Positions 15,751-23,005 of a stretch of DNA of 64,000 bases are shown here, piece after piece (the first letter of the stretch is position 1; each line of letters starts with the position of its first letter). Below the pieces are notes generated by a model. It ran no database searches, was not told the DNA's origin, and saw only the letters and a program-made list of their open reading frames with translations. This DNA is from Bradyrhizobium sp. MOS003. GTDB taxonomy: Bacteria; Pseudomonadota; Alphaproteobacteria; Rhizobiales; Xanthobacteraceae. The position numbers were made by a program, and so were the translations under genes. Location: positions 24,230 to 88,229 of the forward strand of contig NZ_PYFW01000014.1 of assembly GCF_003020125.1 (NCBI RefSeq), read 5' to 3'.

Positions 15751-16176
15751 ATGACACCGGATGCAGTCGCTGTCGCTGTTATGATCATCCTGCTCTTTCC
15801 GATGGGTTATTTCACGCTCGCCTCGCCGGCCTTCCTGCTGGTGAAGCTCGATATTCAGCCCGTCGCCCAGTTGCTGCGCGGAATGTTCAACGCCCATTTT
15901 CTCGTGATGCGCGTCGCCGCCCTGATCGGGACCGCGGCACTCCTCCTGGACGGCCGCCTGCTTGCCGCGCTGGGCGTTGGCCTGATCGCAGTGCTGGCGA
16001 TCTGGGGACGCCCCTGGTTCATGCAAAGGGTCGATGACCAGCTCAGCGCGAGGGACGCCGGCGATGCCGATGCCCCGCGCCGGCTGCGGCGACTGCATTG
16101 GAGCGGAATGCTGGCCAATGCGGTGCTGCTCGCAGCGCTCCTCGCCGGCATTCCCTACATTGCCACGTCCGCGTGA
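15751..16176 (+). CDS. Small integral membrane protein
   Basis: A 141-residue protein with four predicted membrane segments: AVAVAVMIILLFPMGYFTL, FLVMRVAALIGTAALLL, LLAALGVGLIAVLAIW and a C-terminal MLANAVLLAALLAGIPYI. A charged loop near residues 95-115 contains RRLRRLHW. I do not recognise the family. It is followed after about 55 bp by the end of the convergent AraC-type gene. Confidence 0.6.
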   Translation: MTPDAVAVAVMIILLFPMGYFTLASPAFLLVKLDIQPVAQLLRGMFNAHFLVMRVAALIGTAALLLDGRLLAALGVGLIAVLAIWGRPWFMQRVDDQLSARDAGDADAPRRLRRLHWSGMLANAVLLAALLAGIPYIATSA

Positions 16177-16230
16177 AAATTTGCCGCGGCGACGCGACCA
16201 TCGCTTCCCAACGCCAGCGCTCGAAAGCGC

Positions 16231-17199
16231 CTAATGCTCGCCCGAACTCGCTGTGGCCTGCTGCGCCTTGTGGATCGAAGACGGCACCACGCCGAAATAT
16301 TTCCGGAACACGCGGCTGAAATGCGATGAGCTGGAGAAGCCCCAGGAGAACGCGACGTCGGTGATTGTCTTGCCGGCGTGGGCCTCGAGCTCCTGGCGGC
16401 AGTTCTGCAGGCGGGCCTGCCAGATGTAGTCGCTCACCGTGGTACCGCGCTCCGAGAACAGCATGTGCAGATAGCGCTTGGAGCAGCCGAGCTCTGTCGA
16501 GATCTGGTCGATGCACAGATCCGGATCGCGCAGGTGCTCGCGGATGAAGAACTGCGCGCGCACATACATCGCTTCGGGCCCGACACGGTCGAACATCGTG
16601 TCGGCTTCGCGCAGCGGCAGCAGCAGCAGGTCGATCAGCGAATCGGCGACGCCGACCGCGCTGTTTGCCGACAGCTTCGCCGCCTCGTCGAAGGTCGCAT
16701 GAACGAAATCGTGGGCGATCCGCCCCGTCCCCGTCTTCGACGAGAGCTTGCAGGCGGGCATCCGCTGCGACGGGAATCCACGGTCGCGCAGCAGCGCCTT
16801 GGGCACGATCACCACGTCGTGACGCGTGAAGGCCGGGCTGATGATCGAATGCGGGCAGGAGACGTCATAGGCGATGATGTCGCCCGGGTTGATTTCGATG
16901 TGGCGGCCTTCCTGTTCGAAATAGGACACGCCGTAGGTCTGGAAGTGAATCTTGATGTACGGATGCTCGTTCGCCTTGGCGCGCGCCAGCGTGTGGGCGA
17001 TGCGATGCTGACTCACTTCGATCTGGCAGAGCTTCAGGCGCGAGACGCTGGTGTAGTCGATGCGGCCCTCGAGCGAGGATGCCTCCAGCGGATCGACGTC
17101 GAAATGCCCGCACAGGCTCGTCAGCCCGTCGACCCAGCTCTGGATCTGGCGCTTCGGCGTCATGCCGGTCGTCGAGAGCGTGTGAATGGTGTCGGACAT
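16231..17199 (-). CDS. AraC-family transcriptional regulator
   Basis: About 322 residues. The N-terminal cupin-like sensing domain includes IHFQTYGVSYFEQEGRHIEINPGDIIAYD, and the C-terminal double helix-turn-helix includes ISTELGCSKRYLHMLFSERG and ITDVAFSWGFSSSSHFSRVFRKYFGVVPS. The second helix matches the AraC signature well. It diverges from xoxF across about 510 bp, so it is the best local candidate for controlling the methanol-oxidation operon. No mxbDM or mxcQE two-component genes are in the window. A GTG four codons upstream (17211) is an alternative start; neither has a strong ribosome-binding site. Confidence 0.85.
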   Translation of the reverse strand: MSDTIHTLSTTGMTPKRQIQSWVDGLTSLCGHFDVDPLEASSLEGRIDYTSVSRLKLCQIEVSQHRIAHTLARAKANEHPYIKIHFQTYGVSYFEQEGRHIEINPGDIIAYDVSCPHSIISPAFTRHDVVIVPKALLRDRGFPSQRMPACKLSSKTGTGRIAHDFVHATFDEAAKLSANSAVGVADSLIDLLLLPLREADTMFDRVGPEAMYVRAQFFIREHLRDPDLCIDQISTELGCSKRYLHMLFSERGTTVSDYIWQARLQNCRQELEAHAGKTITDVAFSWGFSSSSHFSRVFRKYFGVVPSSIHKAQQATASSGEH

Positions 17200-17711
17200 T
17201 AATCCAGCCACTGGTGTTACCCGGGATTCGACGCGAATTGCGACCAGTGCTGCGGAGCCCTGACCTTTGATTGCGTGACGTTTACCTCAAATTTGGGCGA
17301 TCTTTTGGAACGAGCGCCACCGTTCCCTTGCCACCCTTGAAAGTTAATCCTCCGCCTTAGTTGCAGCGCCGTCAAGGGGAACCTGAGCGTTGAGTGCGGT
17401 CGCGCAGTCGCGCAGAAGCCGCTGAATTCGCTACTGCAAAATCAAAATGTTCGCATCCGTGCGCTGTCAAGCAAACCGGCTTCTCTCTTGGGCAAGTTTC
17501 CCGATGACGGAGTCGTTAGGGATTGAGAGAGGAACAATAAGAACGGGCCGCTCCTGCACGTGGACCCGTGGCTCTCATCAGGAGGAGGAAACAGCCCAGC
17601 ATCGTTTCTGGTCCCAATCGTGACCGCCCTGCACGAGCAGACGCCGGACGAGAAGCCCGGTGAATCATTTTTGCTTCGGAAACAATAAACGATACCAACG
17701 GAGGAATGACT
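17200..17711. promoter_or_regulatory. Control region between the AraC gene and xoxF
   Basis: This stretch of about 510 bp has no credible gene. It contains an inverted repeat GGAACG-N8-CGTTCC at 17307-17326, a possible regulator site. A strong Shine-Dalgarno-like AGGAGGAGG lies at about 17579-17587 with no start codon at suitable distance. The true xoxF ribosome-binding site is GGAGGA at 17700-17705. The distance suggests a long xoxF leader or several binding sites. Confidence 0.5.
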
Positions 17712-19517
17712 ATGCGCAAGGTGCTACTGGCGACCTTTCTTGGCTCCGCGGCGGCTCTCGCCGTCGGGGGCGCCTCAGCCAATGACGAGGTCCACAAGAT
17801 GTCGCAGAACCCGAAAGACTGGGTGATGCCGGCTGGCGACTATGCCAATACCCGTTATTCCAAGCTCAACCAGATCAACGCACAAAACGTGGGCAAGCTC
17901 CAGGTCGCCTGGACCTTCTCGACCGGCGTGCTGCGTGGCCACGAGGGCGGCCCGCTGATCATCGGCAACATGATGTACGTCCACACGCCGTTCCCGAACA
18001 AGGTCTACGCCATTGACCTTTCGCAGGAGAACAAGATCGTCTGGAAGTACGAGCCGAAGCAGGATCCGAACGTCATCCCGGTGATGTGCTGCGATACGGT
18101 TAACCGCGGCTTGGCCTTCGGTGACGGCAAGATCTTCCTGCATCAGGCTGACACCACCCTGGTCGCGCTCGATGCCAAGACTGGTCAGGTCGCATGGAGT
18201 GCGAAGAATGGCGATCCGGGCAAAGGCGAGACCGGCACGTCGGCGCCGCTAGTCGTCAAAGACAAGGTGCTGATCGGCATCTCCGGCGGCGAGTTCGGCG
18301 TCCAGGCCCATATGTCCGCCTACGACATCAAGACCGGCAAGCTGGCATGGCGCGGCTATTCGGAAGGGCCGGACAACCAGCTCCTGGTCGATGCCGAGAA
18401 GACCACCGCGCTCGGCAAGCCGATCGGCAAGGACTCCAGCCTCAAGACCTGGCAAGGCGATCAGTGGAAGATCGGTGGCGGTGCCACGTGGGGCTGGATC
18501 TCCTACGATCCCGAACTGAACCTCGTCTACTACGGATCGGGCAATCCCTCGACCTGGAATCCGAAGCAGCGTCCCGGCGACAACAAATGGTCGATGACGA
18601 TCTGGGCACGTAACCCCGATACCGGCATGGCCAAGTGGGTCTATCAGATGACGCCCCACGACGAGTGGGACTATGACGGCGTCAACGAGATGATCCTCTC
18701 GGACCAGTCGATCAACGGCCAGCCGCGCAAGCTGCTGACGCACTTCGACCGTAACGGCCTCGCCTACACCATGGACCGCACCAACGGCGAACTGCTGGTC
18801 GCCGAAAAGTACGATCCGAAGGTGAACTGGACCTCCGGCGTCGACATGGACAAGAACTCGCCGACCTACGGCCGTCCGAAGGTGCTCGACGCAGCTTCGA
18901 CCGACAAGGCGGGCGAGGACGTCAACGTGAAGGGCATCTGCCCGGCCGCGCTCGGCACCAAGGACGAGCAGCCGGCAGCCTACTCGCCGGACACGCAGCT
19001 GTTCTACGTTCCGACCAACCACGTCTGCATGGACTACGAGCCGTTCAAGGTGAGCTACACCGCGGGCCAGCCCTATGTGGGTGCGACGCTCTCGATGTAT
19101 CCGCCGCAGGGCGAAAGCCACATGGGCAACTTCATCGCCTGGGACGGCAAGACCGGCAAGATCGTCTGGTCGAACAAGGAGCAGTTCTCGGTCTGGTCGG
19201 GTGCGCTCGCAACCGCCGGCAACGTGGTGTTCTACGGCACGCTTGAAGGCTATCTGAAGGCGGTCGACGCCAAGACCGGCAAGGAGCTCTACAAGTTCAA
19301 GACTCCCTCCGGCATCATCGGCAACGTCACCACCTATGAGAACGGCGGCAAGCAGTATGTCGCGGTGCTCTCCGGCGTCGGCGGCTGGGCCGGCATCGGT
19401 CTGGCGGCAGGCCTGACCGATCCGACCGCAGGTCTCGGCGCAGTCGGTGGCTACGCGGCCCTCAGCAACTACACGGCGCTCGGCGGTACGCTGACCGTGT
19501 TCGCGCTGCCGAACTAG
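17712..19517 (+). CDS. xoxF: Lanthanide-dependent PQQ methanol dehydrogenase XoxF
   Basis: The 601-residue periplasmic quinoprotein oxidises methanol to formaldehyde and passes electrons to its cytochrome. The signal peptide ends near GGASA. Key features are the vicinal cysteines C126-C127 (VMCCDTVNRG), E194 (GGEFG), N278 (GSGNP), catalytic D320 and the lanthanide-binding D322 (DEWDYDGVNEM). Eight W-docking repeats (DAKTGKxxW type) complete the propeller, and the C-terminal GGWAGIGLAAGLTDPTAGLGAVGGY matches XoxF. No mxaI small subunit follows, as expected for XoxF. GGAGGA is best spaced from this ATG; another ATG lies two codons earlier. It heads an operon with xoxG, flhA and gfa. Confidence 0.96.
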   Translation: MRKVLLATFLGSAAALAVGGASANDEVHKMSQNPKDWVMPAGDYANTRYSKLNQINAQNVGKLQVAWTFSTGVLRGHEGGPLIIGNMMYVHTPFPNKVYAIDLSQENKIVWKYEPKQDPNVIPVMCCDTVNRGLAFGDGKIFLHQADTTLVALDAKTGQVAWSAKNGDPGKGETGTSAPLVVKDKVLIGISGGEFGVQAHMSAYDIKTGKLAWRGYSEGPDNQLLVDAEKTTALGKPIGKDSSLKTWQGDQWKIGGGATWGWISYDPELNLVYYGSGNPSTWNPKQRPGDNKWSMTIWARNPDTGMAKWVYQMTPHDEWDYDGVNEMILSDQSINGQPRKLLTHFDRNGLAYTMDRTNGELLVAEKYDPKVNWTSGVDMDKNSPTYGRPKVLDAASTDKAGEDVNVKGICPAALGTKDEQPAAYSPDTQLFYVPTNHVCMDYEPFKVSYTAGQPYVGATLSMYPPQGESHMGNFIAWDGKTGKIVWSNKEQFSVWSGALATAGNVVFYGTLEGYLKAVDAKTGKELYKFKTPSGIIGNVTTYENGGKQYVAVLSGVGGWAGIGLAAGLTDPTAGLGAVGGYAALSNYTALGGTLTVFALPN

Positions 19518-19533
19518 GCTCATCAGCATCGCT

Positions 19534-19562
19534 CCGGCGCGTGGATCAACTCCACGCGCCGG
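19534..19562 (+). terminator. Strong intercistronic hairpin between xoxF and xoxG
   Basis: CCGGCGCGTGGA and TCCACGCGCCGG form a perfect 12-bp stem around a TCAAC loop. No T-run follows, so it is more likely to protect the xoxF mRNA end or partly attenuate transcription than to terminate fully. Confidence 0.65.
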
Positions 19563-19597
19563 CTCGTCTCCACTGAACGCCTTCCGAGGAAAATCTC

Positions 19598-20119
19598 TTG
19601 CGTAAAATCTGCTCTGTCATTGCTGCGACGATCTTGGTTGCGTCCGGAGGAATTGCGGTCGCGGACGGTCCGGGCGACCCGACCGCCGTGAAGAAGGAAG
19701 ACGACGGAAAGTGGCTCGATAAGGAAGGAACTCCGACCTACAAGATCTCGGCCGACGGCACCGTGGATTGGTTCACCTATTCCGGATACCGCCGCTATCA
19801 CTCCGACTGCCACGTCTGCCACGGCCCCGACGGCATGGGCTCGACCTACGCGCCGGCGCTCAAGGATTCCGTGAAGACGATGAGCTATGGCGACTTCCTC
19901 GGCGTTGTCGCCTCCGGTCGCAAGAACGTCTCGACCGCGCAGGAGAACGTCATGCCGGCCTTCGGCGACAACCCGAACGTCGCCTGCTACATGGACGATC
20001 TCTACGTCTATCTGCGCGCCCGCTCCACCGAAGCGTGGGGCCGGCAGCGTCCCGCCAAGAAGGACGAGAAGAACGAGGTCTACACCAAGGCAGAAGACGC
20101 CTGCATGGGCCACAAGTGA
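19598..20119 (+). CDS. xoxG: XoxG-type cytochrome c, electron acceptor of XoxF
   Basis: The 173-residue exported protein has a signal peptide ending near GIAVA and one haem motif, C71-H-V-C74-H75, in RRYHSDCHVCHGPDGMG. A likely axial methionine lies in NVMPAFGDNPNV. The DGTVDWFTYSGYRRYHSDC stretch is characteristic of the cytochrome cL family used by methanol dehydrogenases. The only start with a fitting ribosome-binding site (CGAGGA, about seven bases upstream) is TTG, a weak codon that, with the preceding hairpin, may keep expression below that of xoxF. Confidence 0.9.
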   Translation: MRKICSVIAATILVASGGIAVADGPGDPTAVKKEDDGKWLDKEGTPTYKISADGTVDWFTYSGYRRYHSDCHVCHGPDGMGSTYAPALKDSVKTMSYGDFLGVVASGRKNVSTAQENVMPAFGDNPNVACYMDDLYVYLRARSTEAWGRQRPAKKDEKNEVYTKAEDACMGHK

Positions 20120-20176
20120 ACGTTACGAGGACTGCCGAGACTACTGGGCATCCTGTGAGAATTTGAGGAGCTACCA

Positions 20177-21286
20177 ATGAAGACACGTGCCGCCGTCGCT
20201 TTCGAAGCCAAGAAGCCGCTCGAAATCGTCGAACTCGATCTGGAAGGCCCCAAGGCCGGCGAAGTCCTGGTCGAGATCAAGGCGACGGGCATCTGCCATA
20301 CCGACGCCTATACGCTCGACGGCTTCGACAGCGAGGGAATCTTCCCGTCGGTCCTGGGCCATGAGGGCGCCGGCATCATCCGCGAGATCGGCCCCGGCGT
20401 GACCTCGGTGAAGCCGGGCGACCACGTCATCCCGCTCTACACGCCGGAATGCCGGCAGTGCAAAAGCTGCCTCAGCCAGAAGACCAATCTCTGCACCGCG
20501 ATCCGTGCGACGCAAGGCAAGGGCGTGATGCCCGACGGCACCAGCCGCTTTTCCTACAAGGGCAAGCCGGTCTACCACTACATGGGCTGCTCGACCTTCT
20601 CGAACTTCACCGTGCTGCCGGAGATCGCGGTCGCCAAGATCCGCGAGGACGCCCCCTTCGACAAGAGCTGCTACATCGGCTGCGGCGTCACCACCGGCGT
20701 CGGCGCCGTCGTCAACACCGCCAAGGTCGAGCCGGGCTCCAACGTGGTCGTGTTCGGCCTCGGCGGCATCGGCCTCAACGTGATCCAGGGCGCCAAGATG
20801 GCCGGCGCCGACAAGATCATCGGTGTCGACATCAACGACTCCAAGGAGGATTGGGGCCGCCGGTTCGGCATGACCGAGTTCGTCAACCCCAAGAAGATCA
20901 CCGGCGACATCGTCCAGCACCTCGTCGGCCTCACCGACGGCGGCGCGGACTACACTTTCGATTGCACCGGCAACACCACGGTGATGCGCCAGGCGCTGGA
21001 GGCCTGCCATCGCGGCTGGGGCACCTCGATCATCATCGGCGTTGCCGAATCCGGCAAGGAGATCGCCACCCGCCCGTTCCAGCTCGTCACCGGGCGCAAC
21101 TGGCGCGGCACCGCCTTCGGCGGCGCGCGCGGCCGTACCGACGTGCCGAAGATCGTCGACTGGTACATGAACGGAAAGATCCAGATCGATCCGATGATCA
21201 CCCACGTGCTCAAGCTCGAGGAGATCAACAAGGGCTTTGACCTGATGCACGAGGGCAAATCCATCCGTTCAGTCGTCGTGTACTAA
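20177..21286 (+). CDS. flhA: S-(hydroxymethyl)glutathione dehydrogenase / class III alcohol dehydrogenase
   Basis: The 369-residue cytoplasmic zinc enzyme oxidises S-hydroxymethylglutathione to S-formylglutathione with NAD. Zinc ligands are C40 (ATGICHTDAY), H62 (LGHEGAG) and the cysteine in YIGCGVTTG. The structural zinc site is the C92-C95-C98-C106 cluster (ECRQCKSCLSQKTNLC). The Rossmann motif is VFGLGGIGLNV. Length and motifs match AdhC/FrmA throughout. It follows xoxG by 57 bp with a GAGGAGC ribosome-binding site. With gfa it forms the glutathione route that removes formaldehyde made by XoxF. No S-formylglutathione hydrolase gene is in the window. Confidence 0.95.
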   Translation: MKTRAAVAFEAKKPLEIVELDLEGPKAGEVLVEIKATGICHTDAYTLDGFDSEGIFPSVLGHEGAGIIREIGPGVTSVKPGDHVIPLYTPECRQCKSCLSQKTNLCTAIRATQGKGVMPDGTSRFSYKGKPVYHYMGCSTFSNFTVLPEIAVAKIREDAPFDKSCYIGCGVTTGVGAVVNTAKVEPGSNVVVFGLGGIGLNVIQGAKMAGADKIIGVDINDSKEDWGRRFGMTEFVNPKKITGDIVQHLVGLTDGGADYTFDCTGNTTVMRQALEACHRGWGTSIIIGVAESGKEIATRPFQLVTGRNWRGTAFGGARGRTDVPKIVDWYMNGKIQIDPMITHVLKLEEINKGFDLMHEGKSIRSVVVY

Positions 21287-21318
21287 CTCGAAAGAGTCAC
21301 CCCAAGGAGGATCGACCC

Positions 21319-21882
21319 ATGACTGTTGCACTCCATCCCTCGATCGACAACGGCCTCAAACAAGGCAGCGGCAGCTTTGCCGGCGGCACGCTGGCCTGCA
21401 AATGCAAGGACCACCAGGTCAAGGTCGGCGTCAAGGGCGACGTCGCCCACAACCACGCCTGCGGCTGCACCAAGTGCTGGAAGCCGCAGGGCGCGACGTT
21501 CTCCGTCGTCGCCGTGGTGCCGCGCCAGAACGTCACCGTGCTCGAGAACGGCGACAAGCTCCAGATCGTCGATCCCTCCGCGGTGATCCAGCGCCACGCC
21601 TGCAAGGCCTGCGGCACCCACATGTACGGCCGCATCGAGAACAAGAACCATCCGTTCTACGGCCTCGACTTCATCCATCCCGAGCTGTTCCAGGAGCAGG
21701 GTTCGCAGGCGCCGCAATTCGCCGCCTTCGTCTCCTCGGTGATCGAAGCGGGCGTGAAGCCGGAGCAGATGGCCGGCATCCGTTCGCGGCTGAAGGAAAT
21801 CGGGCTCGAGCCCTATGATTGCCTGTCACCGGCTCTGATGGACGCGATCGCGACCCACGTCGCCAAAGCCAAAGCCGCCTGA
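21319..21882 (+). CDS. gfa: S-(hydroxymethyl)glutathione synthase (Gfa)
   Basis: The 187-residue protein speeds condensation of formaldehyde with glutathione. It has the Gfa zinc-cysteine pattern: C27-K-C29, then C48-G-C50-x-x-C53 (HNHACGCTKCWKPQGA) and HACKACGTHMYG later. The C-terminal DCLSPALMDAIATHVAKAKA is typical of full-length Gfa. It follows flhA by 32 bp with a clear AAGGAGGA ribosome-binding site and ends the xox operon. Confidence 0.95.
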   Translation: MTVALHPSIDNGLKQGSGSFAGGTLACKCKDHQVKVGVKGDVAHNHACGCTKCWKPQGATFSVVAVVPRQNVTVLENGDKLQIVDPSAVIQRHACKACGTHMYGRIENKNHPFYGLDFIHPELFQEQGSQAPQFAAFVSSVIEAGVKPEQMAGIRSRLKEIGLEPYDCLSPALMDAIATHVAKAKAA

Positions 21883-22101
21883 GCAAGGCCGCCTGACACA
21901 GCCGCCTGCGCAAGGCGGTCGGACGTTCGCCAATCCCCATCGGCTCGCTGGCCTCGATCAGCCCAGCGAGCCGGACGGGCCTTGCCCCGGAACGATCGCG
22001 GCGAGGCCGCCGCCTCTGCAAATTACGCGTATGCGAGGGCGATTGGCTCCCTCGGTCATTGGCTCCTCAGTCCTGGTCTCTGAATGACTGCGCAGCACCC
22101 C

Positions 22102-22200
22102 AACTTCGTCTTGAAGTTCCCGGTCCCTGCGTTTCTCCCTCCCTCGACTGAGGCACCTTGCTTCGTCCGCGCAGTCTTTCTGGCGGACGAAGCTTTTTTT
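22102..22200 (+). ncRNA. Candidate small RNA with three stem-loops and terminator
   Basis: In the 669-bp gap after gfa, a compact run of structures ends in a textbook terminator. Stem-loop 1 is AACTTC-GTCTT-GAAGTT (22102-22118). A single-stranded pyrimidine stretch with CTCCCTCC (anti-Shine-Dalgarno-like) follows. Stem-loop 2 is CCTC-GACT-GAGG (22142-22153), and stem-loop 3 is the terminator. This layout resembles riboregulators of the Rhizobiales. The 5' end and promoter are not identified, and it may instead be part of a long gfa 3' untranslated region. Confidence 0.4.
22160..22200 (+). terminator. Intrinsic terminator with 11-bp stem and T7 run
   Basis: GCTTCGTCCGC and GCGGACGAAGC pair perfectly around a 12-base loop and are followed directly by TTTTTTT. 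It lies about 280 bp after gfa, with no open gene between. The remainder of the gap, 22201-22551, shows no other feature apart from the ribosome-binding site of the next gene. Confidence 0.9.
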
Positions 22201-22551
22201 CATCGCAACCCCTGTTTGCGAACGCGCGGTCTACGCGGCGCGATGACGCGCCCTGCTTTTGACAAATCCTCGATGCAATCTTTTCCCGGTGAGAACACCC
22301 GGCTGTGAACGCCGGGCCTGCGTGGTCTCTGCTATGGTCGCGCCGTCACGATGCCGCACGACGTTCAACAATCAAGAACAAAAACGGGAGGTATCGAGCA
22401 CATCCAGACATCTCCATCGGCACTTCTGCCTCCCTCCGGGATTTGCCCGCGCGGGACGACGGCGGGATGTGGCGAGACGAGGCATCAACCGTCGCCGACC
22501 AATGTCGGCGAATTTTGAATTTGGCATGCTTATGAAGAGCGAGGGAAGATC

Positions 22552-23004
22552 ATGATCAAGGTGAAGATCAACGGCCAGGAACAGAGCTGGGACGGCGACC
22601 CGGATCTCCCGTTACTCTGGTTCCTGCGTGACGAAGCCGGGCTCACCGGCACCAAGTTCGGCTGCGGCCAGGCCCTGTGCGGCAGCTGCACCGTCATCGT
22701 CGACAAGGAAGCGGTGCGCTCCTGCATTACGTCGATCAACGACGTCGCCGGACGTGAGGTCACCACGATCGAGGGGCTGCATCCGAACGGCGATCATCCG
22801 GTGCAGAAGGCTTGGCGCCAGGTCAACGTGCCCCAATGCGGCTTCTGCCAGGCCGGCCAGATCATGCAGGCCGCCGCGCTTCTGATGGACAACCCGAAGC
22901 CTTCGCATGACCAGATCCGCGAGGCGATGTCCGGCAACATCTGCCGCTGCGGCTGCTACCAGCGCATCGAGAACGCGGTCCATCTCGCATCGACGGGAGT
23001 GTGA
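22552..23004 (+). CDS. Molybdenum hydroxylase small subunit, two [2Fe-2S] clusters (IorA-type)
   Basis: The 150-residue protein carries an N-terminal plant-ferredoxin type cluster (C38, C43, C46, C58; FGCGQALCGSC) and a helical second cluster domain (C96, C99, C131, C133; QCGFCQAGQ and NICRCGCYQRI). It transfers electrons from the molybdopterin subunit encoded next. The pair lacks an FAD subunit, as in isoquinoline-oxidoreductase and related membrane or periplasmic aldehyde oxidoreductases. It follows the xox/gfa operon on the same strand and may oxidise an aldehyde from alcohol metabolism; that is inference. Confidence 0.9.
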   Translation: MIKVKINGQEQSWDGDPDLPLLWFLRDEAGLTGTKFGCGQALCGSCTVIVDKEAVRSCITSINDVAGREVTTIEGLHPNGDHPVQKAWRQVNVPQCGFCQAGQIMQAAALLMDNPKPSHDQIREAMSGNICRCGCYQRIENAVHLASTGV

Positions 23005-23005
23005 C

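Noticed and set aside
22084..22308. A 74-codon plus frame after gfa
   Set aside because: It would run through the perfect terminator hairpin and T-run and has no ribosome-binding site; a small RNA explains the region better.
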